Shown: positions 42,834-51,902 of the stretch, in pieces
How the letters are laid out: each line of letters begins with the position of its first letter
Position numbering within the stretch: the first letter of the stretch is position 1
Assembly: GCA_017612555.1 (NCBI GenBank)
Contig: JAGAFR010000021.1
Location: forward strand, 1 to 60,575
Length of the DNA stretch: 60,575 nt
Source: Lachnospiraceae bacterium
Lineage (GTDB): Bacteria; Bacillota; Clostridia; Lachnospirales; Lachnospiraceae
Direction: 5' to 3'
Translations under genes and position numbers: made by a program
Notes under the pieces: generated by a model
Database searches by the model: none
The model's input: only the letters and a program-made list of their open reading frames with translations
Told to the model about the DNA's origin: nothing

Positions 42834-44015
42834 TTCTTCAAACTTGGCCTGCATGGTGGGATTGTCCTTTGTAAGTCTCTTAATGCTGACATCCTCTACC
42901 TTGCCGTTTGCGATCCGCAGCTGATTGTCGGATCCCAGAAGTTCCTTCTTGACCTTTTCGAGATGCTGTATCGTCTTGTCTATCTCTTCTATCGCCTTGT
43001 CAAAATGCGCATGAGCTAAGTTGTAATTCCTTCCGAAATCATCCTTGAACTTAAGTAAGCTCTGCTCAAAATTGGATATATCGATATCCTGATTGCGGAC
43101 CGTTTCAAGCTCCTGTTTATAGGTAAGCGCGTTCATCGCGGCATTACGCAGCAGAGTGATTATCGGTATAAAGCACTGCGGGCGCACAACATACATCTTG
43201 TCATACTTGTATGACACATCAACGATCCCGGCATTATAGAGCTCACTGTCGGCTTCAAGCATGGAAACGAGGACGGCATACTCACAATTCTTCTCGCGCC
43301 TGTCCTTGTCAAGTTCTTTGAAGAAATCTTCGTTTCTGTGCTTTGTCGCGGTCTCATCCATCTCGTTCTTCATCTCAAACATGATGGATATGATCTCTAC
43401 ACCGTTATCATCACACTCACGGTATATGTAGTCACCCTTGCTGCCGCTTTTGGCATCATTGTCTTTTTCAAAATAAGCATTCTTAAATGCCGTGGCACGG
43501 AGCTGATTGAACTGTATCTCACAGTGCTGCTCAAGCGTCTCGCCCACCATCTTGGTGGACATCTTTGTCTTAAGATCCTTGTAGTATGCGATCTGCTCGT
43601 CCTTCTGCTTTAACAGGAACTCTTCCTTATCCCTCTGCTCGATGAGTTTCCTCTCAAGATCACGGTTCTTATCTTCCACCGTCTTGACGGCCTTCATGAC
43701 TGCGATCTCATTTTTGTCCTCCATCCTTTCGATATCAGACTTATATTTCGCCGCTTTCTCCTCCGCATCCTTAAGACGGTCAGACAGCTTCTTTATCTCT
43801 TTTTCATACTCATCGCCGATCTTAAGCTTAAGCTCATTTTCTTTCGACTCCAGTTCCAGCATATGCTTTTCCTTCATATGCTCCGTCAGTTCTTCAACTC
43901 TTTCGTCTACATCCCTGGCAAATTCACTGTCCCTTATCTGGGATATGATCGAGCCAAGCTCCGTATCATCTACCGTAAATGCCTGCCCGCAGTGAGGGCA
44001 CTTCAGTTCCGCCAT
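42822..44015 (-). CDS. DUF2130 protein with zinc finger and coiled coil
   Basis: A 397-residue protein. Residues 1-15 hold a CxxC knuckle (LKCPHCGQAF); about 20-165 is a long charged coiled coil; from about 165 the DUF2130 domain begins with MVGETLEQHCEIQFNQLRA, FEKDNDAKSGSKGDYIYRE and MFEMKNEMDETATKHRNEDF, a pattern resembling PD-(D/E)XK nuclease folds (the D, E and K in GDYIYRE and FEMK). A role in DNA processing is plausible but unproven. AAGGAG lies before the ATG. It is 24 bases after clpB and may share its heat-shock transcript. Confidence 0.87.
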   Translation of the reverse strand: MAELKCPHCGQAFTVDDTELGSIISQIRDSEFARDVDERVEELTEHMKEKHMLELESKENELKLKIGDEYEKEIKKLSDRLKDAEEKAAKYKSDIERMEDKNEIAVMKAVKTVEDKNRDLERKLIEQRDKEEFLLKQKDEQIAYYKDLKTKMSTKMVGETLEQHCEIQFNQLRATAFKNAYFEKDNDAKSGSKGDYIYRECDDNGVEIISIMFEMKNEMDETATKHRNEDFFKELDKDRREKNCEYAVLVSMLEADSELYNAGIVDVSYKYDKMYVVRPQCFIPIITLLRNAAMNALTYKQELETVRNQDIDISNFEQSLLKFKDDFGRNYNLAHAHFDKAIEEIDKTIQHLEKVKKELLGSDNQLRIANGKVEDVSIKRLTKDNPTMQAKFEELKG

Positions 44016-44039
44016 ATAAACTCCTTGATATAAGACGCA

Positions 44040-46616
44040 TCACCGGGCGACGAGTTCGCCGCCCTGTGCATCAATGGTTATTGTATCACCTTCCGAGATG
44101 TTACCTTCAAGTATCTTCTTCGCAGCAAGCGTCTCGACCGTACGTTGCATATAACGCTTCAGCGGACGCGCTCCGTATACCGGATCATATGCCGCCGAAA
44201 CTATAAGATCTGAGGCGCTGTCGGTAAGAGCTATCGTTATCTCCTTATCGGAAAGCCTGTCATTGACATCTTTGAGTATCAGTTCCATTATACCGCTTAT
44301 ATTGTCTTTTGTAAGCGGTTTGAACATGATCGTCTCATCAAGACGGTTCAGGAACTCGGGACGAAAACCTGCGCGGAGTTCATTCATGACAGACTCCCTT
44401 GCTTCCTCGCTGATATTCCCGTTCTCATCTATGCCGTCAAGAAGATACTGCGCTCCGATATTGCTGGTCATTATCAGTATCGTGTTCTTGAAATCGACCG
44501 TACGACCCTGCGAATCCGTGATACGTCCGTCATCAAGCACCTGGAGAAGAACGTTGAACACATCCGGGTGGGCCTTCTCTATCTCATCGAACAATACAAC
44601 AGAATATGGTTTTCTCCTTACCGCTTCCGTAAGCTGTCCGCCTTCCTCGTATCCCACATATCCGGGAGGCGCTCCGATAAGACGTGATACGGAGAACTTC
44701 TCCATATACTCACTCATGTCTATCCTGACCATGTTGTTCTCGTCGTCAAACAGGCTTGCCGCAAGCGATCTTGCAAGTTCGGTCTTCCCGACACCGGTAG
44801 GACCCAGGAACAGGAATGATCCGATAGGCTTTGACGGATCCTTGATACCGGCCTTGGAACGGATGATCGCTTCGGTGACTTTGGTGACACCTTCATCCTG
44901 ACCAATGACTCTTTTATGAAGCTCTTCATCTAGATGGAGTATCTTATTCCTTTCACCCTCGGTAAGCTTGGAAACCGGAATGCCCGTCCAGCGACTTACG
45001 ATCATGGAGATCTCTTCTTCCGATACGTTCTCATGAACGAGCGTTAAGTTCTTTTCATCGACGGTCTTCTCTTCCTGTGAAAGCTGTGCCTGAAGTTCCG
45101 GAAGCTTTCCGTACTGAAGCTGTCCTGCAAGTTCATAGTTGTTTTCTCGCTTGGCGATCTCGATCTCTTTTCCAACCTTCTCGATCTCTTCACGAAGACT
45201 TGAAAGCTTGTCTACGGAAGCCTTCTCATTCTCCCATTTGGTCACCTTGAGCGTATACTCTTCCTTGACTTCCGACAACTCCTTCTGGAGTATCTCGAGT
45301 CTCGAACGGCTGAGCTGATCTGTCTCCTTCTTAAGTGCAGCTTCTTCTATCTCAAGCTGCATCATTCTCCTTCTGAGTTCATCAAGCTCTGTCGGCATCG
45401 AATCCTTCTCGGTCTTAACAAGTGAGCAAGCTTCATCAACGAGATCGATCGCCTTATCCGGAAGGAACCTGTCCGTGATATATCTGTCCGAAAGTGTTGC
45501 TGCTGCAACGAGCGCCGTATCTACTATCTTGACCTTATGAAAGTTCTCATATCTTTCCTTGATACCTCTTAGTATCGATATCGTATCCTCGACAGTGGGT
45601 TCGTCAACGGTAACGGGCTGGAACCTTCTCTCAAGAGCCGCATCCTTTTCTATGTATTGTCTGTACTCATCAAGTGTTGTCGCACCTATACAGTGGAGCT
45701 CACCGCGTGCGAGCATCGGCTTTAGCATATTACCGGCATCAAGTGCACCGTCGGTCTTTCCCGCGCCGACTATCGTGTGAAGCTCATCGATGAACAGCAG
45801 TATCCTGCCATCGCTTGCTTTTACATCTTCAAGTACTGCCTTAAGACGCTCCTCGAACTCTCCGCGGTATTTTGCTCCGGCAACGAGCGCTCCCATATCA
45901 AGCGCGAACACTGTCTTGTCCTTGAGGCTGTCCGGAACATCTCCGTTGACTATACGCTGCGCAAGTCCTTCAACTACAGCGGTCTTGCCGACACCGGGCT
46001 CACCTATGAGGACCGGATTGTTCTTCGTCTTTCGCGACAGAATTCTGATAACGTTTCTAATCTCGGTGTCTCTTCCTATAACGGGATCGAGCTTCTGCTC
46101 TCTCGCACGGTCCACAAGATCGATGCCGTACTTTTCAAGTGTATCGTATGTTGCCTCGGGATTGTCCGTCGTGACGTTATGGTTTCCGCGCACGGTGGCA
46201 AGAGCCGTAAGGAACCTCTCCCTTGTGATCCCGTACTCCTTGAACAGATCCTTGATATCGCTGTCAGGATATTTGAGCATGCACAAAAAAAGATGCTCGA
46301 CCGACACATAATCATCGTTCATGGCCTTTGCCTCATCCTCGGCCGAGACAAGAACCTTGTTGAGCTTATTTCCGACGAATACGTTCCCGCCGGAAACCTT
46401 CGGGCGCTTTGCGATATGTGATTCGATGTTATCCGTAAAATGCTCCCTGTTGATCTCCATCTTCTCGATAAGATTGGGGAGCAGACCGTCTTCCTGAGTC
46501 ATCAGCGCATACAGGAGGTGGATCTGCGCGATCTCCTGATTGCCGTTGTCATATGCTATTTTCTCGAGTGAATTGATCGCATCGAGAGATTTCTGCGTAA
46601 ATTTCTGTATATTCAT
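44040..46616 (-). CDS. clpB: ClpB disaggregase
   Basis: An 858-residue AAA+ chaperone that rescues aggregated proteins with DnaK. N-domain (1-145), AAA1 ([35 protein letters not shown]), the M-domain coiled coil (about 405-520, from [20 protein letters not shown] to KREN), AAA2 ([46 protein letters not shown]) and a short C-terminal domain. The M-domain and lack of a ClpP-binding LGF/IGF loop separate it from ClpC. AGGAG is eight bases before the ATG. Transcription should start near 46951 under CIRCE control, giving a leader of about 335 nt that contains repeats B and C. Confidence 0.97.
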   Translation of the reverse strand: MNIQKFTQKSLDAINSLEKIAYDNGNQEIAQIHLLYALMTQEDGLLPNLIEKMEINREHFTDNIESHIAKRPKVSGGNVFVGNKLNKVLVSAEDEAKAMNDDYVSVEHLFLCMLKYPDSDIKDLFKEYGITRERFLTALATVRGNHNVTTDNPEATYDTLEKYGIDLVDRAREQKLDPVIGRDTEIRNVIRILSRKTKNNPVLIGEPGVGKTAVVEGLAQRIVNGDVPDSLKDKTVFALDMGALVAGAKYRGEFEERLKAVLEDVKASDGRILLFIDELHTIVGAGKTDGALDAGNMLKPMLARGELHCIGATTLDEYRQYIEKDAALERRFQPVTVDEPTVEDTISILRGIKERYENFHKVKIVDTALVAAATLSDRYITDRFLPDKAIDLVDEACSLVKTEKDSMPTELDELRRRMMQLEIEEAALKKETDQLSRSRLEILQKELSEVKEEYTLKVTKWENEKASVDKLSSLREEIEKVGKEIEIAKRENNYELAGQLQYGKLPELQAQLSQEEKTVDEKNLTLVHENVSEEEISMIVSRWTGIPVSKLTEGERNKILHLDEELHKRVIGQDEGVTKVTEAIIRSKAGIKDPSKPIGSFLFLGPTGVGKTELARSLAASLFDDENNMVRIDMSEYMEKFSVSRLIGAPPGYVGYEEGGQLTEAVRRKPYSVVLFDEIEKAHPDVFNVLLQVLDDGRITDSQGRTVDFKNTILIMTSNIGAQYLLDGIDENGNISEEARESVMNELRAGFRPEFLNRLDETIMFKPLTKDNISGIMELILKDVNDRLSDKEITIALTDSASDLIVSAAYDPVYGARPLKRYMQRTVETLAAKKILEGNISEGDTITIDAQGGELVAR

Positions 46617-46639
46617 AGTATCAACTCCTCTCTTATTAT

Positions 46640-46775
46640 GCCTTTCGTGATTTGGCTATTGCACAAAAAGGCGCTTGCGCTCGTTTCCGCGCGTCACGTT
46701 ACTAGGCTCGAAAAAACCTCGCCAAGTAACAACGCGCTCCAAGTCTTTTTGTTGCAATACCCAATCACTCAAGGC
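46640..46775 (-). repeat. Structured dispersed repeat, copy B (clpB leader)
   Basis: The outer helix pairs 46640-46670 with 46745-46775 (GCCTT..GTGATT..TATTGCA..CAAAAAG with a few bulges). The inner hairpin, read on the minus strand, pairs GCGCGT (46732-46737) with ACGCGC (46689-46694), GTTACT with AGTAAC and GGC with GCC, around GAGGTTTTTTCGA. The third hairpin has the same GCAA loop as copy A. The core (46671-46744) is close to copy A, whereas the outer arms are unrelated in sequence. It ends about ten bases upstream of the clpB ribosome-binding site, in the same orientation as clpB. Confidence 0.85.
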
Positions 46776-46800
46776 TTTTCAGGTTTTCAAGAGTACACTT

Positions 46801-46941
46801 AGAGCCGAGGACAGACATATTCGCGCCAAAACATTTGGAGGACGTCTGCGCTTGACGAGGTTTTCACGAGTCTAGCGTCAGCTACGTCCGGAAAATAGCG
46901 AGAGCGCGTTTTGGCGGGAATACTGTCTGTCCGCTGGCTCT
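46801..46941 (+). repeat. Structured dispersed repeat, copy C (clpB leader)
   Basis: The outer helix pairs 46801-46832 with 46908-46941 (AGAGCC..GGACAGACA..TATTC..CGCCAAAAC). Inner hairpin: GGACGT (46840-46845) with ACGTCC (46884-46889), then CTG/CAG, CGCT/AGCG and GAC/GTC around the conserved GAGGTTTTCACGA loop. The third hairpin loop is GAGA (46900-46903) instead of GCAA, still a GNRA loop. Sequence differs from A and B in all helices, but pairing is kept. It is the 5' half of the clpB leader and lies in reverse orientation to clpB; 25 bases separate it from copy B. Confidence 0.82.
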
Positions 46942-46957
46942 ACACCGATTTAAGTGA

Positions 46958-46986
46958 ATGATAACACAATCTGTTAGCACTGTCAA
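46958..46986 (-). promoter_or_regulatory. clpB promoter
   Basis: Minus-strand -35 TTGACA (46981-46986), 17-base spacer, -10 TATCAT (46958-46963): a near-consensus sigma-A promoter. The -35 is inside the CIRCE operator. The start point should be near 46951. The 423-base gap between clpB and argS therefore holds only this promoter, the operator and two structured repeats, with no gene. Confidence 0.85.
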
Positions 46987-47000
46987 GTGTCGAGTGCTAA
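46974..47000 (-). promoter_or_regulatory. CIRCE operator (HrcA binding site)
   Basis: The inverted repeat TTAGCACTG, nine bases, GAGTGCTAA matches the CIRCE consensus TTAGCACTC-N9-GAGTGCTAA with one mismatch. It covers the clpB -35 element, so HrcA should repress clpB until heat or misfolded protein titrates GroEL. HrcA itself is not in the window. Confidence 0.93.
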
Positions 47001-47039
47001 TATTTTCAGAATATTTAGAATTTTATCAGGCAGGCATTC

Positions 47040-48791
47040 TCACATCTTCTCGGGAGCGGAGAATCCGAGCAGATCGATACAAGTCTCAAGCACCCGAAGA
47101 GTCAGGCTTAGCAGGGCGATCCAGCCCTCCTGTCTGGCCTTATCCTCTTCGGCAAGTATCCTTGTCTCGTGATAGAAACGGTTAAAAGCATTGCAGACAT
47201 CATATATATACGAGCATATCTTATGAGGTGCGATCTCCTCATATGCAGACAGAACGACCTGCGAGAATCCCGTAAGCTGGAGCATCAGCGCTCTTTCAAG
47301 TTCATTCTGCGCAAATCCTATATGTTTCGGGATATCGTTTCCGTATTTTGAAAGTATCGACTTGATCCTGACCATCGTGTAAAGGATGTACGGTCCCGTA
47401 TTACCTTCGAACGATATGAACTTATCCGTATCGAAGACATAATCCTTCGTTGCCTGATTGGAAAGGTCTCCGTATTTGATTGCTGCAAGTGCTACGATAT
47501 TGGATGTTGCTCTTGCCTCTTCGGGATCTGTTTCGTGATTTTCAATGATCTTGTTGTACATCGCCTCGCGGATATCAGATATAAGGGTCTCAAGACGCAT
47601 CACGCCTCCCTCACGTGTCTTGAAAGGCTTACCGTCTTTTCCGTTCATCGTACCGAACCCAAGGAAGTCAAGCTTCGTATCGGGCTTTACGATGCCCGTT
47701 TTTTTTGCGCAGCGAAACACCTGTATAAAGTGCATCTCCTGACGCTTGTCAACAACATAGATTACCTGATCGGGATCAAATTCGCTTCGTCTGTCCCGAA
47801 GTGTGGCAAGATCGGTCGTAGTATATAATGCGGCTCCGTCCGATTTGAGTATCATACACGGAGGTATCTCTTTTGTGTCGGACTCCTGTGCCACATCAAC
47901 AACAAGGGCTCCCTCGCTCTCATAAGCAAAGCCCTGCTTCTTCATATCTTCAACCATGCCGGGTATCAGATCATCTACGCTGCTCTCGCCCTTCCACCAG
48001 TCAAATTCAACGGAAAGGTTCTCATAGTTGCGTTTAAGATCCGGGATCGACACATCCATTATGTGCTTCCAGATGGCGCGATATCCCCTGTCACCGCTCT
48101 GGAGCTTCCTGGTCGCCGTAAGCGCAGCCTCTTTGTACTGCTCGTCATCTTTTGACTTTGCGCTTGCGCACGGATAGATCTCCTCAAGCTCGGACAACGT
48201 AAACGGAGGCTCTGTCGGATACTCGCCGGTAAATCCTTCATCAAAATACGGCAGATCCGGTTTTCTTGTGCGAAGCTCCGTAATGATGAGTCCCATCTGA
48301 AGGCCCCAGTCACCCAGATGTACATCTCCGATGACATCATTTCCGAGATAACGGCAGATCCTTTTGACGCTCTCACCGATTATGGCCGCGCGAAGGTGTC
48401 CCACGTGAAGCGGCTTGGCAACGTTGGGCCCGCCGTAATCGACGATTATCTTCTTCGATTCCGGCATGGGTACGCCGAACTTATCTTCGCTCTCCATCCC
48501 ATTGAGATATTTTGAGAGAAAATCATCCGACAGCTTTATATTAAGAAACCCCGGTGCTACCGCATCAACAGTAGAAAACGCATTATCATCCAACAGCTTC
48601 GCTGCGATATCCTGTGCTATCGCGATCGGAGCCTTATGATACTGCTTCGCAAGTGCCATCGCCCCGTTACACTGGAATTCACACAGATCCGGACGGTTGC
48701 TGATGCCGACCTTTCCGTATGAACCGTCGTAACCTGCCGCCTCAAAACCTTTCGAAACTATGTCTGTGATCTGCTCCAATATATTATTCAT
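47040..48791 (-). CDS. argS: Arginyl-tRNA synthetase
   Basis: A 583-residue class I synthetase. The N-terminal additional domain has FQCNGAMALAKQYHKAP; the catalytic site has the HIGH variant VAKPLHVGHLRAAIIGESVKRI, DWGLQMGLI, and YVVDKRQEMHFIQVF; the KMSK loop is replaced by a segment near KDGKPFKTREGGVMRL, as in many ArgRS. The DALR-type anticodon domain ends with YHETRILAEEDKARQEGW. No T-box leader is visible; the 76-base gap upstream is short. AAAGGA is before the ATG. Confidence 0.97.
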   Translation of the reverse strand: MNNILEQITDIVSKGFEAAGYDGSYGKVGISNRPDLCEFQCNGAMALAKQYHKAPIAIAQDIAAKLLDDNAFSTVDAVAPGFLNIKLSDDFLSKYLNGMESEDKFGVPMPESKKIIVDYGGPNVAKPLHVGHLRAAIIGESVKRICRYLGNDVIGDVHLGDWGLQMGLIITELRTRKPDLPYFDEGFTGEYPTEPPFTLSELEEIYPCASAKSKDDEQYKEAALTATRKLQSGDRGYRAIWKHIMDVSIPDLKRNYENLSVEFDWWKGESSVDDLIPGMVEDMKKQGFAYESEGALVVDVAQESDTKEIPPCMILKSDGAALYTTTDLATLRDRRSEFDPDQVIYVVDKRQEMHFIQVFRCAKKTGIVKPDTKLDFLGFGTMNGKDGKPFKTREGGVMRLETLISDIREAMYNKIIENHETDPEEARATSNIVALAAIKYGDLSNQATKDYVFDTDKFISFEGNTGPYILYTMVRIKSILSKYGNDIPKHIGFAQNELERALMLQLTGFSQVVLSAYEEIAPHKICSYIYDVCNAFNRFYHETRILAEEDKARQEGWIALLSLTLRVLETCIDLLGFSAPEKM

Positions 48792-48867
48792 GATTTTCCT
48801 TTCTTGCCCTGTTTAATGGAATTAATAATGTTGTTGATATCATCACAAGCCCGTAATACCTTGGTGT

Positions 48868-49497
48868 CTAGGGCTTAGAGTACTCACACCCGCAATAGTT
48901 CTGCCTGTAGAGCCCGTACTTCTTCGACAGCTCTATCGACTGTTTATATCCGTCCTTCTTCTTGAAATCCGACGGCAGCCACATCACGCCACCACCGGAA
49001 GCAATATCATACCCTATCCTGTTGATAAGCTGCGCATCCTTCAGCGGACTTATCGTAAGCGTCGTAGTAAAATAATCGAATCCGCCTGCTGCCGCTTCCT
49101 CATACGTTTTTTTAAGTCTCATCGAAAAGCACATCTCACACCGACTGCCGCCTTCGGGACATGCTTCCAGGCTCTGCCTCTTTACTTCATTGAGAAACAC
49201 ATCAGGTTCATGCTCTCCTATAATGACATTTATCGAAGAAAAACCCGGCACACTGTCCCGGTACTCTGCATTCAGTGCAGCGACAAGGCGTTCAAGCTCA
49301 GATGCCCTTTTTTCATACTCATCCGTATCCGTTATGTTCGGATTACAGTAAAAGCATGTGATGTCAAAATAAGGCAGAAGATATACCAAGCAATAGCTGC
49401 TGCAGGGAGCGCAGCAGCTATGTAATAAAAGTCGCGGTCTTCTCGTCAAACCGTCTATTATCGTATCAAGTTCCTTCCGGTGATCGATCCTGTTCAT
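48868..49497 (-). CDS. queH: Epoxyqueuosine reductase QueH
   Basis: A 209-residue iron-sulfur enzyme that performs the last step of queuosine synthesis in tRNA. Conserved cysteine motifs: LLHSCCAPCSSYCLVYL near the N-terminus, CYCNPNI-type FYCNPNITDTDEYEKR, GGSRCEMCFSMRLKKTYEEA and C-terminal YRQNYCGCEYS; TTTLTISPLKDAQLIN is also typical. I use the ATG at 49497, which gives the family length; an upstream ATG at 49536 has no ribosome-binding site. It overlaps the end of the EAL gene by 32 bases. No preQ1 riboswitch is seen. Confidence 0.93.
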   Translation of the reverse strand: MNRIDHRKELDTIIDGLTRRPRLLLHSCCAPCSSYCLVYLLPYFDITCFYCNPNITDTDEYEKRASELERLVAALNAEYRDSVPGFSSINVIIGEHEPDVFLNEVKRQSLEACPEGGSRCEMCFSMRLKKTYEEAAAGGFDYFTTTLTISPLKDAQLINRIGYDIASGGGVMWLPSDFKKKDGYKQSIELSKKYGLYRQNYCGCEYSKP

Positions 49498-51856
49498 CTT
49501 CCATATCCGTATCTGTCTGCCCGACAAAGGGTACATTCACGTAGTTCACTACCGATTCTTCGTCGAGCTTGGTGTTGTACTTCTCCATGAACTCTTCAAG
49601 TGGTATCGGTCTTGAATACAGGAATCCCTGTGCATAGATACACCCGATATCAAGAAGCATCTCAACCTGTTCATGCGTCTCAACACCTTCGCATATGACT
49701 TTAAGATTAAGTCCTTCCGCCATCTCCACGATCTTGCGCAGGATGAACTTTCCGCTTTCGCTCTGAGATGATTCATCAAGGAAACCTCTGTCGATCTTCA
49801 GTACATCAAACGGGATATCTCTTAAAAGATTGAGCGATGAATAACCCGATCCGAAATCATCTATCGACAGGTTCATATTGAATTCCTTGAGGTTCCTCAT
49901 GACCTCAAGCATACGGTCTTTTTCATTGAAGAATACTGTCTCGGTGATCTCCAGTTCGATAAGCCCCTTGGGCACTCTGTGCTTGAGCATTATCTCCTGA
50001 ACCTTGATTATGTAATTGGGATCATACAGAAGATATCTTGACTGATTGATCGATACCGGGTACACTTCACGCCCTTCGTCGATCATTCTCCTGATATAAC
50101 CGCATATCTCATCGAGCATATAGAAATCCACCTGTTCGATGAAACCGTTCTTTTCAAATACCGGAATGAACTCGTCCGGAGGCACGATCGTCCCGTCCGG
50201 ATTGACCCATCTGACAAGTGCCTCGGCACCGGCGATGCGGTCCGTCTTCATATCCCACTTCGGCTGGAGATAAGGTCTGAACTCGCGTTTATCAAGGGCC
50301 TCATGCATCCTTGATTCGACTCTCTCCTGCTTCCTCGTCTCCTCCATAAGCTGATCACGGTACTCGGCTTCAAGAGATCTGTTCTCCGCTGTTATGGATT
50401 TACGTGCCAGGTTGGCCTTATCGATCATATCTGCGATCGACTCATTTTTATCGCGTATGTAATATATACCAGTCTTGAACTTGATCGGGTATTTCATTCC
50501 GATATCTTCGGTTGATTTTTCTACTCTTTCGGAAACGAATTCTTTTCTTTCCAGCGTTCTGTCGTCATCTATGCACAGACCCACAAATCTGTCGGCAGAC
50601 AGTCTTCCGAACGTCTCATTGTAAGAATATGATTCACTGAGGATCCCCGCAATGTCGCGAAGGAGCATATCCGCCTTGAGGTGTCCATAACCCTCGTTGA
50701 TATATCTGAAGTTCATGATATCAAAACATACGAGCATATACGGAAGATCGGGATTCTCCATGAGCAGCTCCGTTGCCTTTTCCTTGAACGCGTTCTCGTT
50801 GGGTGCCCGCGTCAGTTCATCCACGTATGCAAGATCGAATACCTTCTTCTGTTCTTTCTCAATGTATCTGATGACAACCGAAAGCATGAGGAACATGAGC
50901 GCGATGACCATTACCATCATGACAAATGATTCTATAAGGATCGACATGATGGACTGTCGGACTTCATCGGAATATACAATGTATACGATATTCCATCCGC
51001 TGGCTCCGGACAGCTGCTTGTAAAGAGCGTATCCTTTACGTCCGTTAACGGATATATCACGGTAGACTATGCTATCCTGATTGATCTCGTTGAGTACTTC
51101 TTCTCTTACTTCCTGTGCGGCAAAATCATCTATGCTGTCCTTGGTCAGTATGTCAAAGATATTCTTGCCTGTTCCGTCATATACTCTGTTGTTCTTGATA
51201 TATACGACTATGTCTCCTCTTCCGTCCGTAAGATACCTCTCTGCGACCATGGATGAGTCTCTGGAATAGTCCGTCTCCATCATCAGGGCACCGCTCGTCA
51301 CACCGATCATGTATCCCTGGAGCACACCGTTTCTTTCGACGGGAACAGCGAAGCAGACTTCATCGTTTGATTTTTCCGGTTCAAAGTTCCTGTACACCGA
51401 TACATCCTCCGATGAATCGATCATATCGGAATACATCGTCAGCATCGTCGAATTAAGAGCACCGTTGGAACGGTACTTGATACCGCGACTGCTTATATAA
51501 CGCGCATAGGAGAATTCACCTGTCTCCTCAAGTACCTTCAGACAGTTGCATATGCTCGTTTTGTCGATCGTCTCGTTCTGTGACAGCACCTGTGCTTCCG
51601 CAAGAACGAGCGATCCTCTCCTCTGAAAGTTCTCGGAAAAATACCTCGATGTGAGCTCTGATCTGTTGATGATGTAGTTGTATGATGTTTCCTCAAATAC
51701 GTCGAATATCCTGTTAACGTGAAAAGCAGCGATAAAAATACATGCAGCAAGAAAAGCGGTGCATATGAGAATAAGCCGAAGAAGTGATCGTTCGGTCTTT
51801 ATCCTTTTATACCATTTTCTAAAAGAGAATCCTTTGCCTCTTTTGCTCCTGGCCAT
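49466..51856 (-). CDS. Membrane cyclic-di-GMP phosphodiesterase with degenerate GGDEF and intact EAL
   Basis: A 796-residue sensor. Two membrane segments (about 25-48 and 308-332) frame an extracellular Cache-like sensor domain of roughly 260 residues. A GGDEF-like domain follows (about 345-490) with FGRLSADRFVGLC in place of GGDEF, so it should not make cyclic di-GMP. The EAL domain (about 515-760) keeps AEALVRWVNP, VSINQSRYL, LELEITETVF, SIDDFGSGYSSLNLL, DVLKIDRGF and CEGVETHEQ. The ATG at 51856 has GAGGAG six bases upstream; an ATG ten codons earlier lacks a site. It lies between purL and queH on one strand. Confidence 0.91.
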   Translation of the reverse strand: MARSKRGKGFSFRKWYKRIKTERSLLRLILICTAFLAACIFIAAFHVNRIFDVFEETSYNYIINRSELTSRYFSENFQRRGSLVLAEAQVLSQNETIDKTSICNCLKVLEETGEFSYARYISSRGIKYRSNGALNSTMLTMYSDMIDSSEDVSVYRNFEPEKSNDEVCFAVPVERNGVLQGYMIGVTSGALMMETDYSRDSSMVAERYLTDGRGDIVVYIKNNRVYDGTGKNIFDILTKDSIDDFAAQEVREEVLNEINQDSIVYRDISVNGRKGYALYKQLSGASGWNIVYIVYSDEVRQSIMSILIESFVMMVMVIALMFLMLSVVIRYIEKEQKKVFDLAYVDELTRAPNENAFKEKATELLMENPDLPYMLVCFDIMNFRYINEGYGHLKADMLLRDIAGILSESYSYNETFGRLSADRFVGLCIDDDRTLERKEFVSERVEKSTEDIGMKYPIKFKTGIYYIRDKNESIADMIDKANLARKSITAENRSLEAEYRDQLMEETRKQERVESRMHEALDKREFRPYLQPKWDMKTDRIAGAEALVRWVNPDGTIVPPDEFIPVFEKNGFIEQVDFYMLDEICGYIRRMIDEGREVYPVSINQSRYLLYDPNYIIKVQEIMLKHRVPKGLIELEITETVFFNEKDRMLEVMRNLKEFNMNLSIDDFGSGYSSLNLLRDIPFDVLKIDRGFLDESSQSESGKFILRKIVEMAEGLNLKVICEGVETHEQVEMLLDIGCIYAQGFLYSRPIPLEEFMEKYNTKLDEESVVNYVNVPFVGQTDTDMEDEQDRSPEGT

Positions 51857-51902
51857 CGGCTGCTCCTCGTCCCGGCAAAGCTTCATTAAGCTTTATGATT
51901 TA

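Noticed and set aside
15573-46941. Repeats as hammerhead or group II intron remnants
   Set aside because: No CUGAUGA core is present, and there is no domain V-like motif or maturase; the GGAAA and GNRA parts alone are not enough.
46640-46941. Repeats B and C as one insertion sequence end pair
   Set aside because: Each copy folds separately with its own complementary arms, there is no transposase frame between them and no flanking target duplication is evident.
48792-48867. T-box leader for argS
   Set aside because: The gap is only 76 bases and has no T-box sequence or terminator/antiterminator pair.
48847-48876. AAGCCC/GGGCTT hairpin after queH as a terminator
   Set aside because: Six-base stem with an 18-base loop and no T-run.
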